This document shows positions 29,405-38,230 of a stretch of 64,000 nucleotides of DNA, piece after piece. Under the pieces are notes generated by a model. That model saw nothing but the letters and a program-made list of their open reading frames with translations. It had not been told where the DNA came from and ran no database searches. The first letter of the stretch is position 1. Each line of letters begins with the position of its first letter. The position numbers and the translations under genes are program-made. This DNA comes from Pseudomonadota bacterium (GTDB taxonomy: Bacteria > Pseudomonadota > Gammaproteobacteria > Burkholderiales > Sulfuriferulaceae): contig JAJYPN010000003.1 of assembly GCA_021795395.1 (NCBI GenBank), positions 54,252-118,251 on the forward strand, in the 5' to 3' direction.

Positions 29405-30667
29405 TCATGCATCGGCTTCGAGTATCGCGGCAAAAAAACCGTCAGTGCCGTGATCAGCGGGATTGAGACGTAAATAATCGCCGGTATCCAGATTGATTTG
29501 CTGTTCGCCCAACACCTCGGCAGCATTGTTTAAATGGAAGCGCGGGTTCGCTTGGAGAAAAGCGGCAACGATATCCTCATTTTCTTCCGGCAGCAGGCTG
29601 CAGGTGGCATACACCAGGCGTCCGCCCGGTTTGACCAGTTTGCTGGCGGCGGCCAGAATATTCGCTTGCTTGACCGTGAGTTCCGCTACCGTATCCGGAT
29701 TTTGCCGCAATTTCAGATCGGGATTGCGCCGCAAGGTGCCCAATCCGCTGCAAGGCGCGTCGACCAGTACGCGGTCGATTTTGCCCGCCAGACGTTTGAC
29801 GCGGCTGTCGTTTTCGCTGCTGATCAGTTGCGGCGTGATGTTGGACAAACCCGAACGTTTCAGCCGGGGTTTGAGGCGTGCGAGACGTTTTTCCGACACG
29901 TCGAACGCATACAATCGTCCGGTCGATTGCATCAGTGCGCCCAGCGCCAATGTCTTTCCGCCGCTGCCCGCACAAAAATCCACGACCATTTCCCCGCGCC
30001 GGGGCGCTACCAGATAAGCCAGGAGCTGGCTGCCTTCGTCCTGTACTTCAAAATGACCCGCCAGAAAAGGTTTGTATTGGCTGAGCGCGGGTTTATCGGC
30101 CAGGCGTATGCCTACCGGTGAATAGGGCGTAGCGATGGCGGCCATGCCAGCTTCATTTAATACCGCCAGCAATTCATTGCGTTTGGCGAGCAGCGTATTG
30201 ACGCGTAAATCCAGCGGTGCCGAGCGCCGAAGCGCCGTACATAATTGTGTCGCACTCTCTGCGTCATAAATGGTCAGCATGCGTGCCGCCAGCCAGTCAG
30301 GGACATCCCATTGCACTGCCAGAGGTTGCGCCGCCAGATCGAATGCCTTGATTTCCGGTATCTGATCGAGTTCCGGTCCGCGTAAATAAGGCGCCAGTTC
30401 GCGCATGTTCATGCCTTGCAGTCTGACCAGCCAGGCTATGGCGAGCAAGCGCGGCGTCGGTTTGCCGCAGGCGGTATCGAGCGAGCGCAAATTGCGCAGA
30501 ACACCGAACACCAGCTCCGCAACAAACGCCCGATCCCTGGCGCCTAGCGCAGGATGCTCGCGAAAAAATCGACTCATCAATACGTCCGCCGGCGCTTCCA
30601 GCGGCAGGATGGAACGCAGAGCGGTAATCGCTGTTTCCAGCGGGATGGAATTGAAATTATTAGCCAT
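29405..30667 (-). CDS. RsmB/NOP family rRNA cytosine-C5 methyltransferase
   Basis: A SAM-dependent RNA m5C methyltransferase of about 420 residues. The N-terminal NusB-like domain (RFFREHPALGARDRAFVAEL) is followed by the catalytic domain with SAM motif VVDFCAGSGGKTLALGAL, the motif DAPCSGLGTLRRNPDLK, and the nucleophile Cys in YATCSLLPEENEDIV. It is probably 16S rRNA m5C967-type, though paralogues exist. The frame is open to 30736; the ATG at 30667 matches homologues. Confidence 0.88.
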   Translation of the reverse strand: MANNFNSIPLETAITALRSILPLEAPADVLMSRFFREHPALGARDRAFVAELVFGVLRNLRSLDTACGKPTPRLLAIAWLVRLQGMNMRELAPYLRGPELDQIPEIKAFDLAAQPLAVQWDVPDWLAARMLTIYDAESATQLCTALRRSAPLDLRVNTLLAKRNELLAVLNEAGMAAIATPYSPVGIRLADKPALSQYKPFLAGHFEVQDEGSQLLAYLVAPRRGEMVVDFCAGSGGKTLALGALMQSTGRLYAFDVSEKRLARLKPRLKRSGLSNITPQLISSENDSRVKRLAGKIDRVLVDAPCSGLGTLRRNPDLKLRQNPDTVAELTVKQANILAAASKLVKPGGRLVYATCSLLPEENEDIVAAFLQANPRFHLNNAAEVLGEQQINLDTGDYLRLNPADHGTDGFFAAILEADA

Positions 30668-30847
30668 CATAACCAATGTGTCTGAAAAAACGATGTAAGA
30701 ACGGCATTTGGCCTTCGACTCCGTCCAGTAGGACATCGCGCGGGATGCTCAGGCTTTTTGCTTGCAAAAGCGATCGTTGAACAAAAATGAAACCGGATTG
30801 TAGCATAGTCACGGTACCGGAATTTTGCCGTGTTCAGGAAAGAACTG

Positions 30848-32044
30848 CTATTTTGCTGCTGTTTTTTTTCGCAGTTTTTTTATAAGGGTTTTGCCTGCCT
30901 TGATACCCGGAAGTTCGAATGCGATATGCGCGAACAAGGCAAACGTAACCAGCCCCAATCCCGCGATGGCGATCGTCATCCAATAATGCGGCGCTGAGCT
31001 CAGCGCGAAGTTTCGCAGCGGAATAAAATAAAATATCGCATATAAGGCAAGTCCTTGGAAGATATAAATACCGTAACTGATTTCACCTAACCGGCGCGCA
31101 GCTCGGGTCAGCAATAAACCGAACAGTGTGCAGCCGGAAGTAATGAGAAAAAACAGCGTTCCCAGCATTAAAATAGGAATCGCGGCGTAGGCGGTATCAA
31201 AATTTGAAAAAAGCAGCGTCAGTAACCCGATCGTGATGATCGATTTCGCTCTGTCGTCCAAATGTTTATCGAGCCAGGTAGTATGTTGCTGAACCGAAAC
31301 ACAGGCCATTCCTGCAAAAAAATCCGTTGCGGCTACCCAGTTTATCGAAGGTGTATGCGTGATCATGACGAAACAGATCGCCAGGCCGGTTAAGGAAAGC
31401 CCCAGATGGCCTCGAGGTAACCGTGCAAAGAATGCCGATACAGGGAGCACGATCAGATAAAATAACCATTCGTAATGCAGTGTCCAGGTAACGCCCGCCA
31501 GAATCAAGCCGGGATCTCGATAGGTGTTGATGGTCTGGCCGGGATTCTTGAAACCGAAAAGCGTCAGGGGAGCAAGTTGCCTGAGCAATGTGGATGCGGA
31601 TTGCAACAGTGTGAAGCGCGTTTGCAGGAAAACCGCGAACAGCATCAGTAAAATGGCAAGATAATATAACGGGGCGATACGAAAGATCCTGCCCACATAA
31701 AGCGCTTTCCAGTCAAGCCTGCCGCGGCCGCGGATGGCTTTTCCCCAGAACAGATATCCGGTAATCATGAAGAATAGCGAAACGCTGCTTTGGCCTAATT
31801 GAGTATAAAAAAAGGAAGGGGGTAATTTCCAGACGCCGGTACGTAAAAAAAGATAATAAATGGAAGCATGATGAAAAAAAACGCCAGTAGCGAGAAAGCC
31901 GCGTAGTCCGTCCAGCGTCGAGGTGCGCGGTGCCTGATCGTGCCAGACGATGTCGGCGGCGGAAAATAGTGGCATACCGGCATAAGCCAGCACGATAGCC
32001 ATAATGGCAAAAGAGGCAAGAGGCGTATAAAAAGACAAAATCAC
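30848..32044 (-). CDS. Acyltransferase 3 (OafA/YrhL-like) membrane protein
   Basis: A 398-residue polytopic membrane protein with ten or so spans. LDGLRGFLATGVFFHHASIY is the family N-terminal block, with the conserved His pair required for acyl transfer; FMITGYLFWGKA and LHYEWLFYLIVLP follow. Members O-acetylate or otherwise acylate surface polysaccharides and lipids; the acceptor is unknown here. The start is a GTG at 32044 with no clear ribosome site. The basic C-terminus is Lys-rich. Confidence 0.85.
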   Translation of the reverse strand: MILSFYTPLASFAIMAIVLAYAGMPLFSAADIVWHDQAPRTSTLDGLRGFLATGVFFHHASIYYLFLRTGVWKLPPSFFYTQLGQSSVSLFFMITGYLFWGKAIRGRGRLDWKALYVGRIFRIAPLYYLAILLMLFAVFLQTRFTLLQSASTLLRQLAPLTLFGFKNPGQTINTYRDPGLILAGVTWTLHYEWLFYLIVLPVSAFFARLPRGHLGLSLTGLAICFVMITHTPSINWVAATDFFAGMACVSVQQHTTWLDKHLDDRAKSIITIGLLTLLFSNFDTAYAAIPILMLGTLFFLITSGCTLFGLLLTRAARRLGEISYGIYIFQGLALYAIFYFIPLRNFALSSAPHYWMTIAIAGLGLVTFALFAHIAFELPGIKAGKTLIKKLRKKTAAK

Positions 32045-32163
32045 GTCCAGCGGTTGAAAGCTGTGAGCATACCCGAGTCGACAGCTTTCTATCCAGAGAA
32101 TATGGTTATCGCTCCCGCTGTTTTGCGAATTCCGGGCTCACGTTAAAGGCCGTGAAGAACGGT

Positions 32164-32194
32164 AAAAAAATTGCCTCGAATTGCTTCGAGGCAA
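32164..32194 (-). terminator. Rho-independent terminator
   Basis: TTGCCTCGAA (32171-32180) pairs with TTCGAGGCAA (32185-32194) across a 4-base loop. The minus-strand transcript then runs into seven U residues. It serves the exported protein gene ending at 32229. Confidence 0.92.
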
Positions 32195-32228
32195 GATATC
32201 GCCTTGTTCATGTAGTTCAGACTGACAT

Positions 32229-32537
32229 TCAATCGTCGTCGCGGCGCCAGCGCCCGCGCCAGCGTCCACGCCAGCCATCGCCATCTCCATCGCCCCAGCG
32301 GGGAGCGTAATATACGGGGGCAGGCGGGGCATAATAACCATAGGCTGGAGGCGGCGGCGTGTAATACACCGGCGGAGGTGGCGGATAATAGGGCTGAGGA
32401 TAAGCCGGTCCGCCCAGAAACAGATTCAGACCGATGCGCCCCCAATCGTCATCGTCTGCCAAGGCCGTCGTTGCGATTCCTGCGAATAATGTTAGGCCCA
32501 GGCAGGATGCCAATAGTAATTTTTGTGAGCGGTTCAT
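32229..32537 (-). CDS. Exported Pro/Tyr-rich protein with basic C-terminus
   Basis: A 102-residue protein with signal peptide MNRSQKLLLASCLGLTLFAG and likely cleavage after TALA. The mature part has a short acidic stretch, the line IGLNLFLGGP, then a Pro/Tyr/Ala-rich low-complexity segment (PPPPPVYYTPPPPAYGYYAP) and an Arg/Trp/Gly tail. Such proteins occur widely as uncharacterised exported proteins. GGAGG precedes the ATG at 32537. The gene has its own strong terminator. Confidence 0.75.
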   Translation of the reverse strand: MNRSQKLLLASCLGLTLFAGIATTALADDDDWGRIGLNLFLGGPAYPQPYYPPPPPVYYTPPPPAYGYYAPPAPVYYAPRWGDGDGDGWRGRWRGRWRRDDD

Positions 32538-32873
32538 TGTGAGTACCTCCGTTGCATGATAATGAGACCAGTAGGGATAATCCAGAACGGGTATCGTCTG
32601 TCGACTGATCCATGACTCAAGATTAGCGGAAATCAATGGATGCAGGCATGACATCTTGTAACTAGCCCGTAACAATCTGTAACGGCAGCATGCAGAGAAT
32701 ATCGGTTTGATTTTTTAACGACGAACGCCTGCCTTGACCGTCGCGCCGACATTCTGCTACCCGTAGTTATGTAAGGATTTCCATGCCCGGTTTCGACCGG
32801 GTCATACAAATTATAGCGAATTTGTAAACGATCCGCGAGGTCACGGATCGGCATGGCGGCGTTTCCATGTTTG
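32538..32873. other. Intergenic region with weak hairpin
   Basis: About 336 bases between the phosphoesterase stop and the exported protein start. CGATCCG (32829-32835) and CGGATCG (32844-32850) form a hairpin followed by a weak U-rich stretch, a probable terminator for the phosphoesterase. The rest presumably holds the promoter of the 32537 gene. No credible coding sequence was seen. Confidence 0.5.
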
Positions 32874-33881
32874 TCATGGAGTTATCGAAGGAATTTCGAG
32901 ACGAGGCTGCGCATTAAAATCGAACGCTTCGAACAAATCGCCGGAAGGGTCGTTTTTCGCCAGCGCCGGCACTTCCCAGCGTTGCAATCCGAATAATCGT
33001 ATACAGAATTTGATTACGCTGGCGTGCGAATAGAAATGATGATTGATACCGGATTTGGCGTAAGGGCTGACGATCAGGCATGGTACCCTGGGGCCGTACC
33101 TGAACTGGGAATATTGATACCCTCGGGGTCCTTCTCCTTGCCAAATCGAATGTTCGGGCGACATGACGTGATCGTACCAGCCGCCCCAGTCGTCCCAGAC
33201 GATGATCAATGCCGTACTGGCCCAGAGCGGGCTGCCGGCGAGCTTCAATATACGTTGGGCAGTCCATTCCGCACCCTGGAACACCGAATGATTGCCCGGA
33301 TGCTCGCTCAAGCCGAACGGCGCATACAGCCAGGATACGGTGGGCAGAAATCCCTGGGCGATATCCAGATCGAAATGGGAAGATGGCCGGTTCCAGGGAT
33401 GGTCTTTCAAGGCTTGGATGTGATGAAAATACGACGCATCGGATTCGGCATAATTGCGCCAGGTGTAACCGGACGTTTCCAGCGTTTCCGGCAGGCTGGG
33501 CATATTGAATGGCGGTTGCGGCTGATAATGGCGATGGTGGCTGGAATTGTCGATCAGGGGCGAATCGGCGGCGATCAGAAAGAGATGGTTCGGTTCCGAT
33601 TCGCTGGCGACATCGGTGAAATAATTATCGCATAACGTATACTGTTGCGCCAATGCCCAGTAGACAGGAATATCGCTGGCCTTGTATTGTGTTTTGGCCG
33701 TTCCTTCGGCGCCTCTCGCATCCCTATCCTCCAGCCACGCGCCGTGATCGTGACGCTGGTCCGGATGCGGATCGGCGGCATGGGGCAGGTTTACGCCGCG
33801 TGCTCCGGGAAAAGCGCCGAAATAATTGTCGAAAGTGTGATTTTCCTTGGTGAGTATGATTACGTGCTTGATCGGAAACAT
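32874..33881 (-). CDS. Phosphoesterase family protein (phospholipase C / AcpA-like)
   Basis: A 335-residue protein of the alkaline phosphatase-like superfamily, phosphoesterase family. KHVIILTKENHTFDNYFGAF holds the metal-binding Glu/Asn and nucleophile region, DNYFTDVASESEPNHLFLIA follows, and LIIVWDDWGGWYDHV supplies the metal-binding Asp pair. Family members hydrolyse phospholipids or phosphomonoesters. From the ATG at 33881 (GGAGG at good spacing) there is no signal peptide, unlike secreted relatives, and the frame extension to 33935 does not add a convincing one. Localisation is therefore unclear. Confidence 0.82.
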   Translation of the reverse strand: MFPIKHVIILTKENHTFDNYFGAFPGARGVNLPHAADPHPDQRHDHGAWLEDRDARGAEGTAKTQYKASDIPVYWALAQQYTLCDNYFTDVASESEPNHLFLIAADSPLIDNSSHHRHYQPQPPFNMPSLPETLETSGYTWRNYAESDASYFHHIQALKDHPWNRPSSHFDLDIAQGFLPTVSWLYAPFGLSEHPGNHSVFQGAEWTAQRILKLAGSPLWASTALIIVWDDWGGWYDHVMSPEHSIWQGEGPRGYQYSQFRYGPRVPCLIVSPYAKSGINHHFYSHASVIKFCIRLFGLQRWEVPALAKNDPSGDLFEAFDFNAQPRLEIPSITP

Positions 33882-34042
33882 GACATCCTCCACGTGAACA
33901 ATCCGGCAGAACAGGCAGATAATCGAAGGTACCATATCCGGTCTTGTCGAATATTTCCTCCGATCAGATTATTTCAATGTAACGCAGGAGTGTGACAGTT
34001 TGTTGTCAGGGCGTGATCAAGCGAGCGATTATTGCGCCCGGG

Positions 34043-35743
34043 CTAATATCCCGCCGCCATTCCTGCCGGCCGGCGCTTATCGTTTGCACCGTTTATAATA
34101 CCGCTACCAGGTTCGATCAGAATCGATTCGGCGGCTCCCCAGTAATTTTTTTGATCGGTAATACGGTATCCCGCCTTTTCCAGAAGCAGCCGGTTTTGCG
34201 GACTGATTGCATCCGGCTCGGCATAAATGGTGTCGGGCAGCCACTGCTCATGGATGCGCGGTGCGTTCACGGCATCCTGGATATTCATACGGTAATCGAT
34301 CACATTCAGCAATGTGGCCAGTACGGTAGTGATGATGCGCGGGCCGCCTGGACTACCCGTAACCATGTATACCTTGCCGTTTTTCAGGACAATCGTCGGC
34401 GACATCGAACTTAGCGGACGTTTGCCGGGAGCAATGGCATTGGCGCTGTTTTGCACCAGCCCGAATTCGTTGGCCGTTCCGGGTTTGGCTGCAAAATCGT
34501 CCATTTCGTCGTTCAGGAAAAATCCTGTATCGCCCGCAATCCTCTGATTGCCAAAGAAACTGTTGATCGTATACGTCACCGATACGGCATTTCCTGCGCG
34601 ATCGACGACCGAGTAATGCGTGGTATGCATGCCTTCCGGCGCCGGAGTTGCGTTTGTGCTCGACGAAGTCGCTTGCAGGGGCAATATATGCGAACGGATT
34701 TCAGCGGCATGCGTAGCCGAAAGCAAGCGTCTGGTCGGATTGTGTACAAAATCCGGATCGCCGAGTTCATTGTTTCTGTCCCGAAATGCATAACGCATGG
34801 CTTCGGCGCGATAATGGATGCCCTGAGCGGAATCGGAGCCCAATTTGGCGATGGGATATGCGCCGAGAACCTGCAGGATTTCGCACAAGGTCGTGCCGCC
34901 GGAACTGGGCGGCGGAGCTGACACGATATGATAGCGGCGATAGGTGCATTCGACGGGTGTCAGCGTCTCGGTCGTATAACGGTCGAAATCGCGCTGGGCA
35001 AGTATGCCGCCATGCTTATGCGAAGCTTGTACCAGTGCCAGGGCGATATGTCCTTGATAGAAACCGGCGGCACCGGCTTCCCGGATTCTTTCCAGCGATG
35101 TAGCCAATTGTGATTGGACGAGCGTGTCGCCGACGCGATACGGACGATCGCTATCGAGGAAAATGGCTGCCACATTGGCTTGCCGGGAAAACGCCCGGGT
35201 ATGCGAGGCCAGCAGATCGATATCGCCCTGCTCCAACACGAACCCTTTGCGCGCCAGATCAATCGCCGGTTCGATCAATTCGGCGCGGGGCAGCGTTCCG
35301 TATTTTGTTCTGGCCGTCTCCAGCCCCAGCACCGTTCCGGGCACCGCTACCGCCAGATACGAATCGGTGCTGAGTCCGGGAACGACGCGGCCGTTGCTGT
35401 CCTGAAACATCGTTGCCGTAGCCGCCAACGGCGCTTTTTCCCTGAAATTCAAAAAAATATTTTTGCCGCTGGCCGTATGAATCAGCATGAATCCCCCGCC
35501 GCCGAGATTGCCGCAGCACGGATCAACGACAGCCAGTGCGTACCCGATGGCAACCGCTGCATCGATCGCATTGCCGCCTCTGCGCAGTATATTGACGCCG
35601 ACTTCGGTTGCCAGATGCTGTTCGGTGACCACCATCGCGTGACGGGCGACTACCGGCTTGTCGGCGTATGCGTCGCCGATCCCTGAAATCAACCAGATTA
35701 GCCCCGTCAGCGCTATCGAGATCGATGAGATCGGGCTCATCAT
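34043..35743 (-). CDS. ggt: Gamma-glutamyltransferase (Ggt)
   Basis: Periplasmic Ntn-hydrolase of 566 residues that cleaves glutathione and other gamma-glutamyl compounds. A signal peptide (ISSISIALTGLIWLISGIG...) precedes the large subunit, which starts around ARHAMVVTEQHLATEVGVNI and includes GGNAIDAAVAIGYALAVVDP and GNLGGGGFMLI. The catalytic Thr begins the small subunit at TTHYSVVDRAGNAVS, where the precursor self-cleaves. GDTGFFLNDEMDDF and KRPLSSMSPTIV complete the active-site signature. Confidence 0.96.
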   Translation of the reverse strand: MMSPISSISIALTGLIWLISGIGDAYADKPVVARHAMVVTEQHLATEVGVNILRRGGNAIDAAVAIGYALAVVDPCCGNLGGGGFMLIHTASGKNIFLNFREKAPLAATATMFQDSNGRVVPGLSTDSYLAVAVPGTVLGLETARTKYGTLPRAELIEPAIDLARKGFVLEQGDIDLLASHTRAFSRQANVAAIFLDSDRPYRVGDTLVQSQLATSLERIREAGAAGFYQGHIALALVQASHKHGGILAQRDFDRYTTETLTPVECTYRRYHIVSAPPPSSGGTTLCEILQVLGAYPIAKLGSDSAQGIHYRAEAMRYAFRDRNNELGDPDFVHNPTRRLLSATHAAEIRSHILPLQATSSSTNATPAPEGMHTTHYSVVDRAGNAVSVTYTINSFFGNQRIAGDTGFFLNDEMDDFAAKPGTANEFGLVQNSANAIAPGKRPLSSMSPTIVLKNGKVYMVTGSPGGPRIITTVLATLLNVIDYRMNIQDAVNAPRIHEQWLPDTIYAEPDAISPQNRLLLEKAGYRITDQKNYWGAAESILIEPGSGIINGANDKRRPAGMAAGY

Positions 35744-36208
35744 GACAAACCGTTGAGAAAAGGATGGGGCTTATGTTTCTGCATGGAGTTATGTCCTTGT
35801 TCCGTTAAAATAAATCGCTTGCCGGATCGAAGCTTGATGAAAGGGTATTCCGCCATTTGCAGCGCTTGAGCTGATGCGGCGGTATCGTCATTTCGGCAAC
35901 GGTTTTGACAGTCATGCTGTAAGTATAGGGATAGCGGGGATACCCTGCAATTTTTGGCATTTGCGCGACAGCGGCTACCCTGCCCCGCATCGTAAGCGGG
36001 CGCTCGATTCGGAGCAATGTTTACGATGCTGATCGAGTCATGGGTTCTGTGGTAATGTATAAACCAAGTTCGGTCGAATTAAATAATACTAAATCATTAT
36101 GATAAATATATTTAACTTTTATTAAACGCAAGCATACTCCACAATTGTCATGTTAGGGCTTTCTGACGTCCGACAGAATTTTTCAACTATAGTTTTAGGA
36201 GAGTAAAC
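35744..36208. other. Upstream region of the carboxysome operon
   Basis: A 465-base gap between ggt (minus) and cbbL (plus). The cbbL-proximal 150 bases are AT-rich and carry the box at 36103-36127 shared with dabB. TTCTG (36161-36165) and CAGAA (36174-36178) flank ACGTCCGA and may form a leader hairpin, and TTTTAGGAGAG precedes the ATG. The ggt-proximal part has an open minus-strand frame (35805-36017) that I do not accept as a gene. Confidence 0.6.
36103..36127 (+). promoter_or_regulatory. Shared AT-rich regulatory box upstream of cbbL
   Basis: TAAATATATTTAACTTT followed by TATTAAAC, ending 81 bases before the cbbL ATG. The same 25 bases with one mismatch (T to C at position 18) lie upstream of dabB in the same orientation to that gene. 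The TTAA-containing spaced repeats suit a LysR-type (CbbR) operator. See the finding. Confidence 0.6.
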
Positions 36209-37630
36209 ATGGCCGCAAAAAAATATGAGGCAGGTGTTAAGGAGTATCGGCAAACATACTGGATGCCGGAATACGCGCCCTTGGATTCGGATATTCTCGC
36301 TTGCTTCAAGATAACTCCGCAAGCGGGTGTGGATCGCGAAGAAGCGGCAGCAGCAGTGGCCGCCGAATCCTCCACCGGTACCTGGACCACGGTGTGGACC
36401 GATCTTTTGACCGATCTTGATTATTATAAAGGCCGTGCATATCGTATAGAAGATGTGCCTGGCGATGATACCTGCTTCTACGCTTTTGTGGCCTATCCGA
36501 TCGATTTGTTCGAAGAAGGTTCCGTGGTGAACGTGTTTACCTCTCTGGTAGGCAACGTGTTCGGTTTCAAGGCGATTCGCGCTCTGCGTCTGGAAGACGT
36601 GCGCTTTCCGCTGCACTATGTGAAGACCTGCGGCGGCCCTCCTCACGGCATTCAGGTCGAACGCGACAAGCTGAACAAATACGGCCGCCCCATGCTGGGT
36701 TGCACCATCAAGCCCAAGCTCGGCCTGTCGGCCAAGAACTACGGCCGCGCCGTGTACGAATGTTTGCGCGGCGGCCTGGATTTCACCAAGGACGACGAGA
36801 ACGTCAATAGCCAGCCGTTCATGCGTTGGCGCGACCGCTTCCTGTTCGTCGCCGATGCGATCCATACCGCAGAGGCTGAAACCGGAGAGCGCAAGGGTCA
36901 TTATCTCAACGTCACTGCGCCGACCGCAGAAGATATGCTGGAGCGCGCCGAGTTTGCGAAAGAGCTCGACATGCCTATCGTCATGCACGATTTCCTCACC
37001 GGCGGCTTTACCGCCAATACCAGTCTTGCCAACTGGTGCCGCAAGAATGGCGTATTGCTGCATATCCACCGCGCGATGCACGCCGTGCTCGACCGCAATC
37101 CGCACCACGGTATCCATTTCCGCGTCCTGACCAAGGCGCTGCGCCTGTCCGGCGGCGATCACCTGCATTCCGGTACCGTGGTTGGCAAGCTGGAAGGCGA
37201 CCGCAATGCCACCTTGGGCTGGATCGATCTGATGCGGGAATCGTTTATTCCGGAAGACCGTTCGCGCGGCATCATGTTCGACCAGGACTGGGGTTCCATG
37301 CCTGGCGTATTTCCTGTCGCTTCGGGCGGTATACACGTATGGCATATGCCTGCGCTGGTGAGTATTTTCGGTGACGATTCGGTATTGCAGTTTGGCGGCG
37401 GTACGCTCGGACACCCCTGGGGCAATGCGGCCGGCGCCGCTGCCAACCGCGTCGCGCTGGAAGCCTGTGTGAAAGCGCGCAACGAAGGCCGCGAGCTGGA
37501 ACGCGAAGGCAAGGAAATTCTGACCAACGCAGCCAAGGATAGCCCTGAACTCAAAATCGCCATGGAAACCTGGAAAGAGATCAAGTTCGAATTCGATACC
37601 GTGGACAAGCTGGATGTGGTCAACCGCTAA
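36209..37630 (+). CDS. cbbL: RuBisCO large subunit, form IA
   Basis: Catalytic subunit of the L8S8 enzyme that carboxylates ribulose 1,5-bisphosphate in the Calvin cycle, here inside carboxysomes. The 473 residues start [18 protein letters not shown] and end LDVVNR, typical for form IA. The carbamylated Lys is in [16 protein letters not shown], the [20 protein letters not shown] and [19 protein letters not shown] blocks hold substrate residues, and loop 6 lies in [18 protein letters not shown] precedes the ATG. It is followed by cbbS and the cso genes, which identifies the carboxysomal form. Confidence 0.99.
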   Translation: MAAKKYEAGVKEYRQTYWMPEYAPLDSDILACFKITPQAGVDREEAAAAVAAESSTGTWTTVWTDLLTDLDYYKGRAYRIEDVPGDDTCFYAFVAYPIDLFEEGSVVNVFTSLVGNVFGFKAIRALRLEDVRFPLHYVKTCGGPPHGIQVERDKLNKYGRPMLGCTIKPKLGLSAKNYGRAVYECLRGGLDFTKDDENVNSQPFMRWRDRFLFVADAIHTAEAETGERKGHYLNVTAPTAEDMLERAEFAKELDMPIVMHDFLTGGFTANTSLANWCRKNGVLLHIHRAMHAVLDRNPHHGIHFRVLTKALRLSGGDHLHSGTVVGKLEGDRNATLGWIDLMRESFIPEDRSRGIMFDQDWGSMPGVFPVASGGIHVWHMPALVSIFGDDSVLQFGGGTLGHPWGNAAGAAANRVALEACVKARNEGRELEREGKEILTNAAKDSPELKIAMETWKEIKFEFDTVDKLDVVNR

Positions 37631-37633
37631 CCT

Positions 37634-37649
37634 CGGGATGGCAATCCCG
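37634..37649 (+). promoter_or_regulatory. mRNA hairpin between cbbL and cbbS
   Basis: CGGGAT pairs with ATCCCG across GGCA, immediately after the cbbL stop and with no U-run. It is likely an mRNA-stabilising or processing element and not a terminator. Confidence 0.5.
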
Positions 37650-37718
37650 TGAGTGAACGAAAATCGTTGCGGTGTACGGACTGAAACCGGCACCTCTCAA
37701 AAATGAAAGGAAAAGAAA

Positions 37719-38051
37719 ATGGCTGAGATTCAAGATTATATTTCTACCCCCAAATACGAAACCTTCTCGTATTTGCCGCCCATGTCCCCAGAAGAGCTCC
37801 GCCGTCAGATCGCTTATCTGATCAATCAAGGCTGGAATCCTGGTATCGAGCACGTTGAGCCGGCGCGGGCCAGCGCTTATTTCTGGTATATGTGGAAATT
37901 GCCTATGTTCGGCGAGCAATCGGTAGACGTGGTTCTTTCCGAACTGGAAGCCTGTCATCGGGCGCACCCGAATCATCACGTGCGGCTGATTGGTTACGAC
38001 AACTATTCCCAGAGCCAGGGAACGGCTTTTGTGGTGTTTCGCGGGCGATGA
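37719..38051 (+). CDS. cbbS: RuBisCO small subunit, form IA
   Basis: The 110-residue small subunit that caps the RuBisCO octamer. The sequence [40 protein letters not shown] and [17 protein letters not shown] are canonical, and it ends [11 protein letters not shown]. In alpha-carboxysomes the large-small interface is bound by the CsoS2 N-terminal repeats. GAAAGGAAAAG precedes the ATG. Two hairpins separate it from csoS2. Confidence 0.99.
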   Translation: MAEIQDYISTPKYETFSYLPPMSPEELRRQIAYLINQGWNPGIEHVEPARASAYFWYMWKLPMFGEQSVDVVLSELEACHRAHPNHHVRLIGYDNYSQSQGTAFVVFRGR

Positions 38052-38057
38052 GCGGCA

Positions 38058-38079
38058 ATCCGGTTGCATTCAACCGGAT
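38058..38079 (+). promoter_or_regulatory. mRNA hairpin after cbbS
   Basis: ATCCGGTTG pairs perfectly with CAACCGGAT across CATT, seven bases after the cbbS stop. No U-run follows, which suggests attenuation or 3'-end protection of cbbLS mRNA relative to the shell genes. Confidence 0.6.
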
Positions 38080-38167
38080 AGGATGCAACCCGGATCCAGA
38101 ATACCGCGATTGCAGACGTAACAGGTGCAGTGAGCGGTAGCGAGTAACAGGGATATCCATAACATGT

Positions 38168-38204
38168 TTCCTGCGCCGGCGTAACATTGGTGCCAGCACA
38201 GGAA
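38168..38204 (+). promoter_or_regulatory. Imperfect hairpin upstream of csoS2
   Basis: TTCCTG (38168-38173) and CAGGAA (38199-38204) close an imperfect stem with GC-rich inner arms, about 27 bases before the csoS2 ATG. It could mark a processing site or a secondary promoter region. Confidence 0.35.
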
Positions 38205-38230
38205 TCGAGTGAATACCGAAGGATAAGAGC

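Noticed and set aside
32633..32854. Minus-strand open frame of 73 codons after the phosphoesterase
   Set aside because: It overlaps the hairpin at 32829-32850 and has no homology-like pattern.
35805..36017. Minus-strand open frame of 70 codons upstream of cbbL
   Set aside because: No ribosome site, no recognisable motif, and it lies in a region expected to be regulatory.
36122..37693. Very long open frame (523 codons) antisense to cbbL
   Set aside because: A shadow of the highly codon-biased cbbL gene; the translation has no protein-like pattern, and cbbL is certain.
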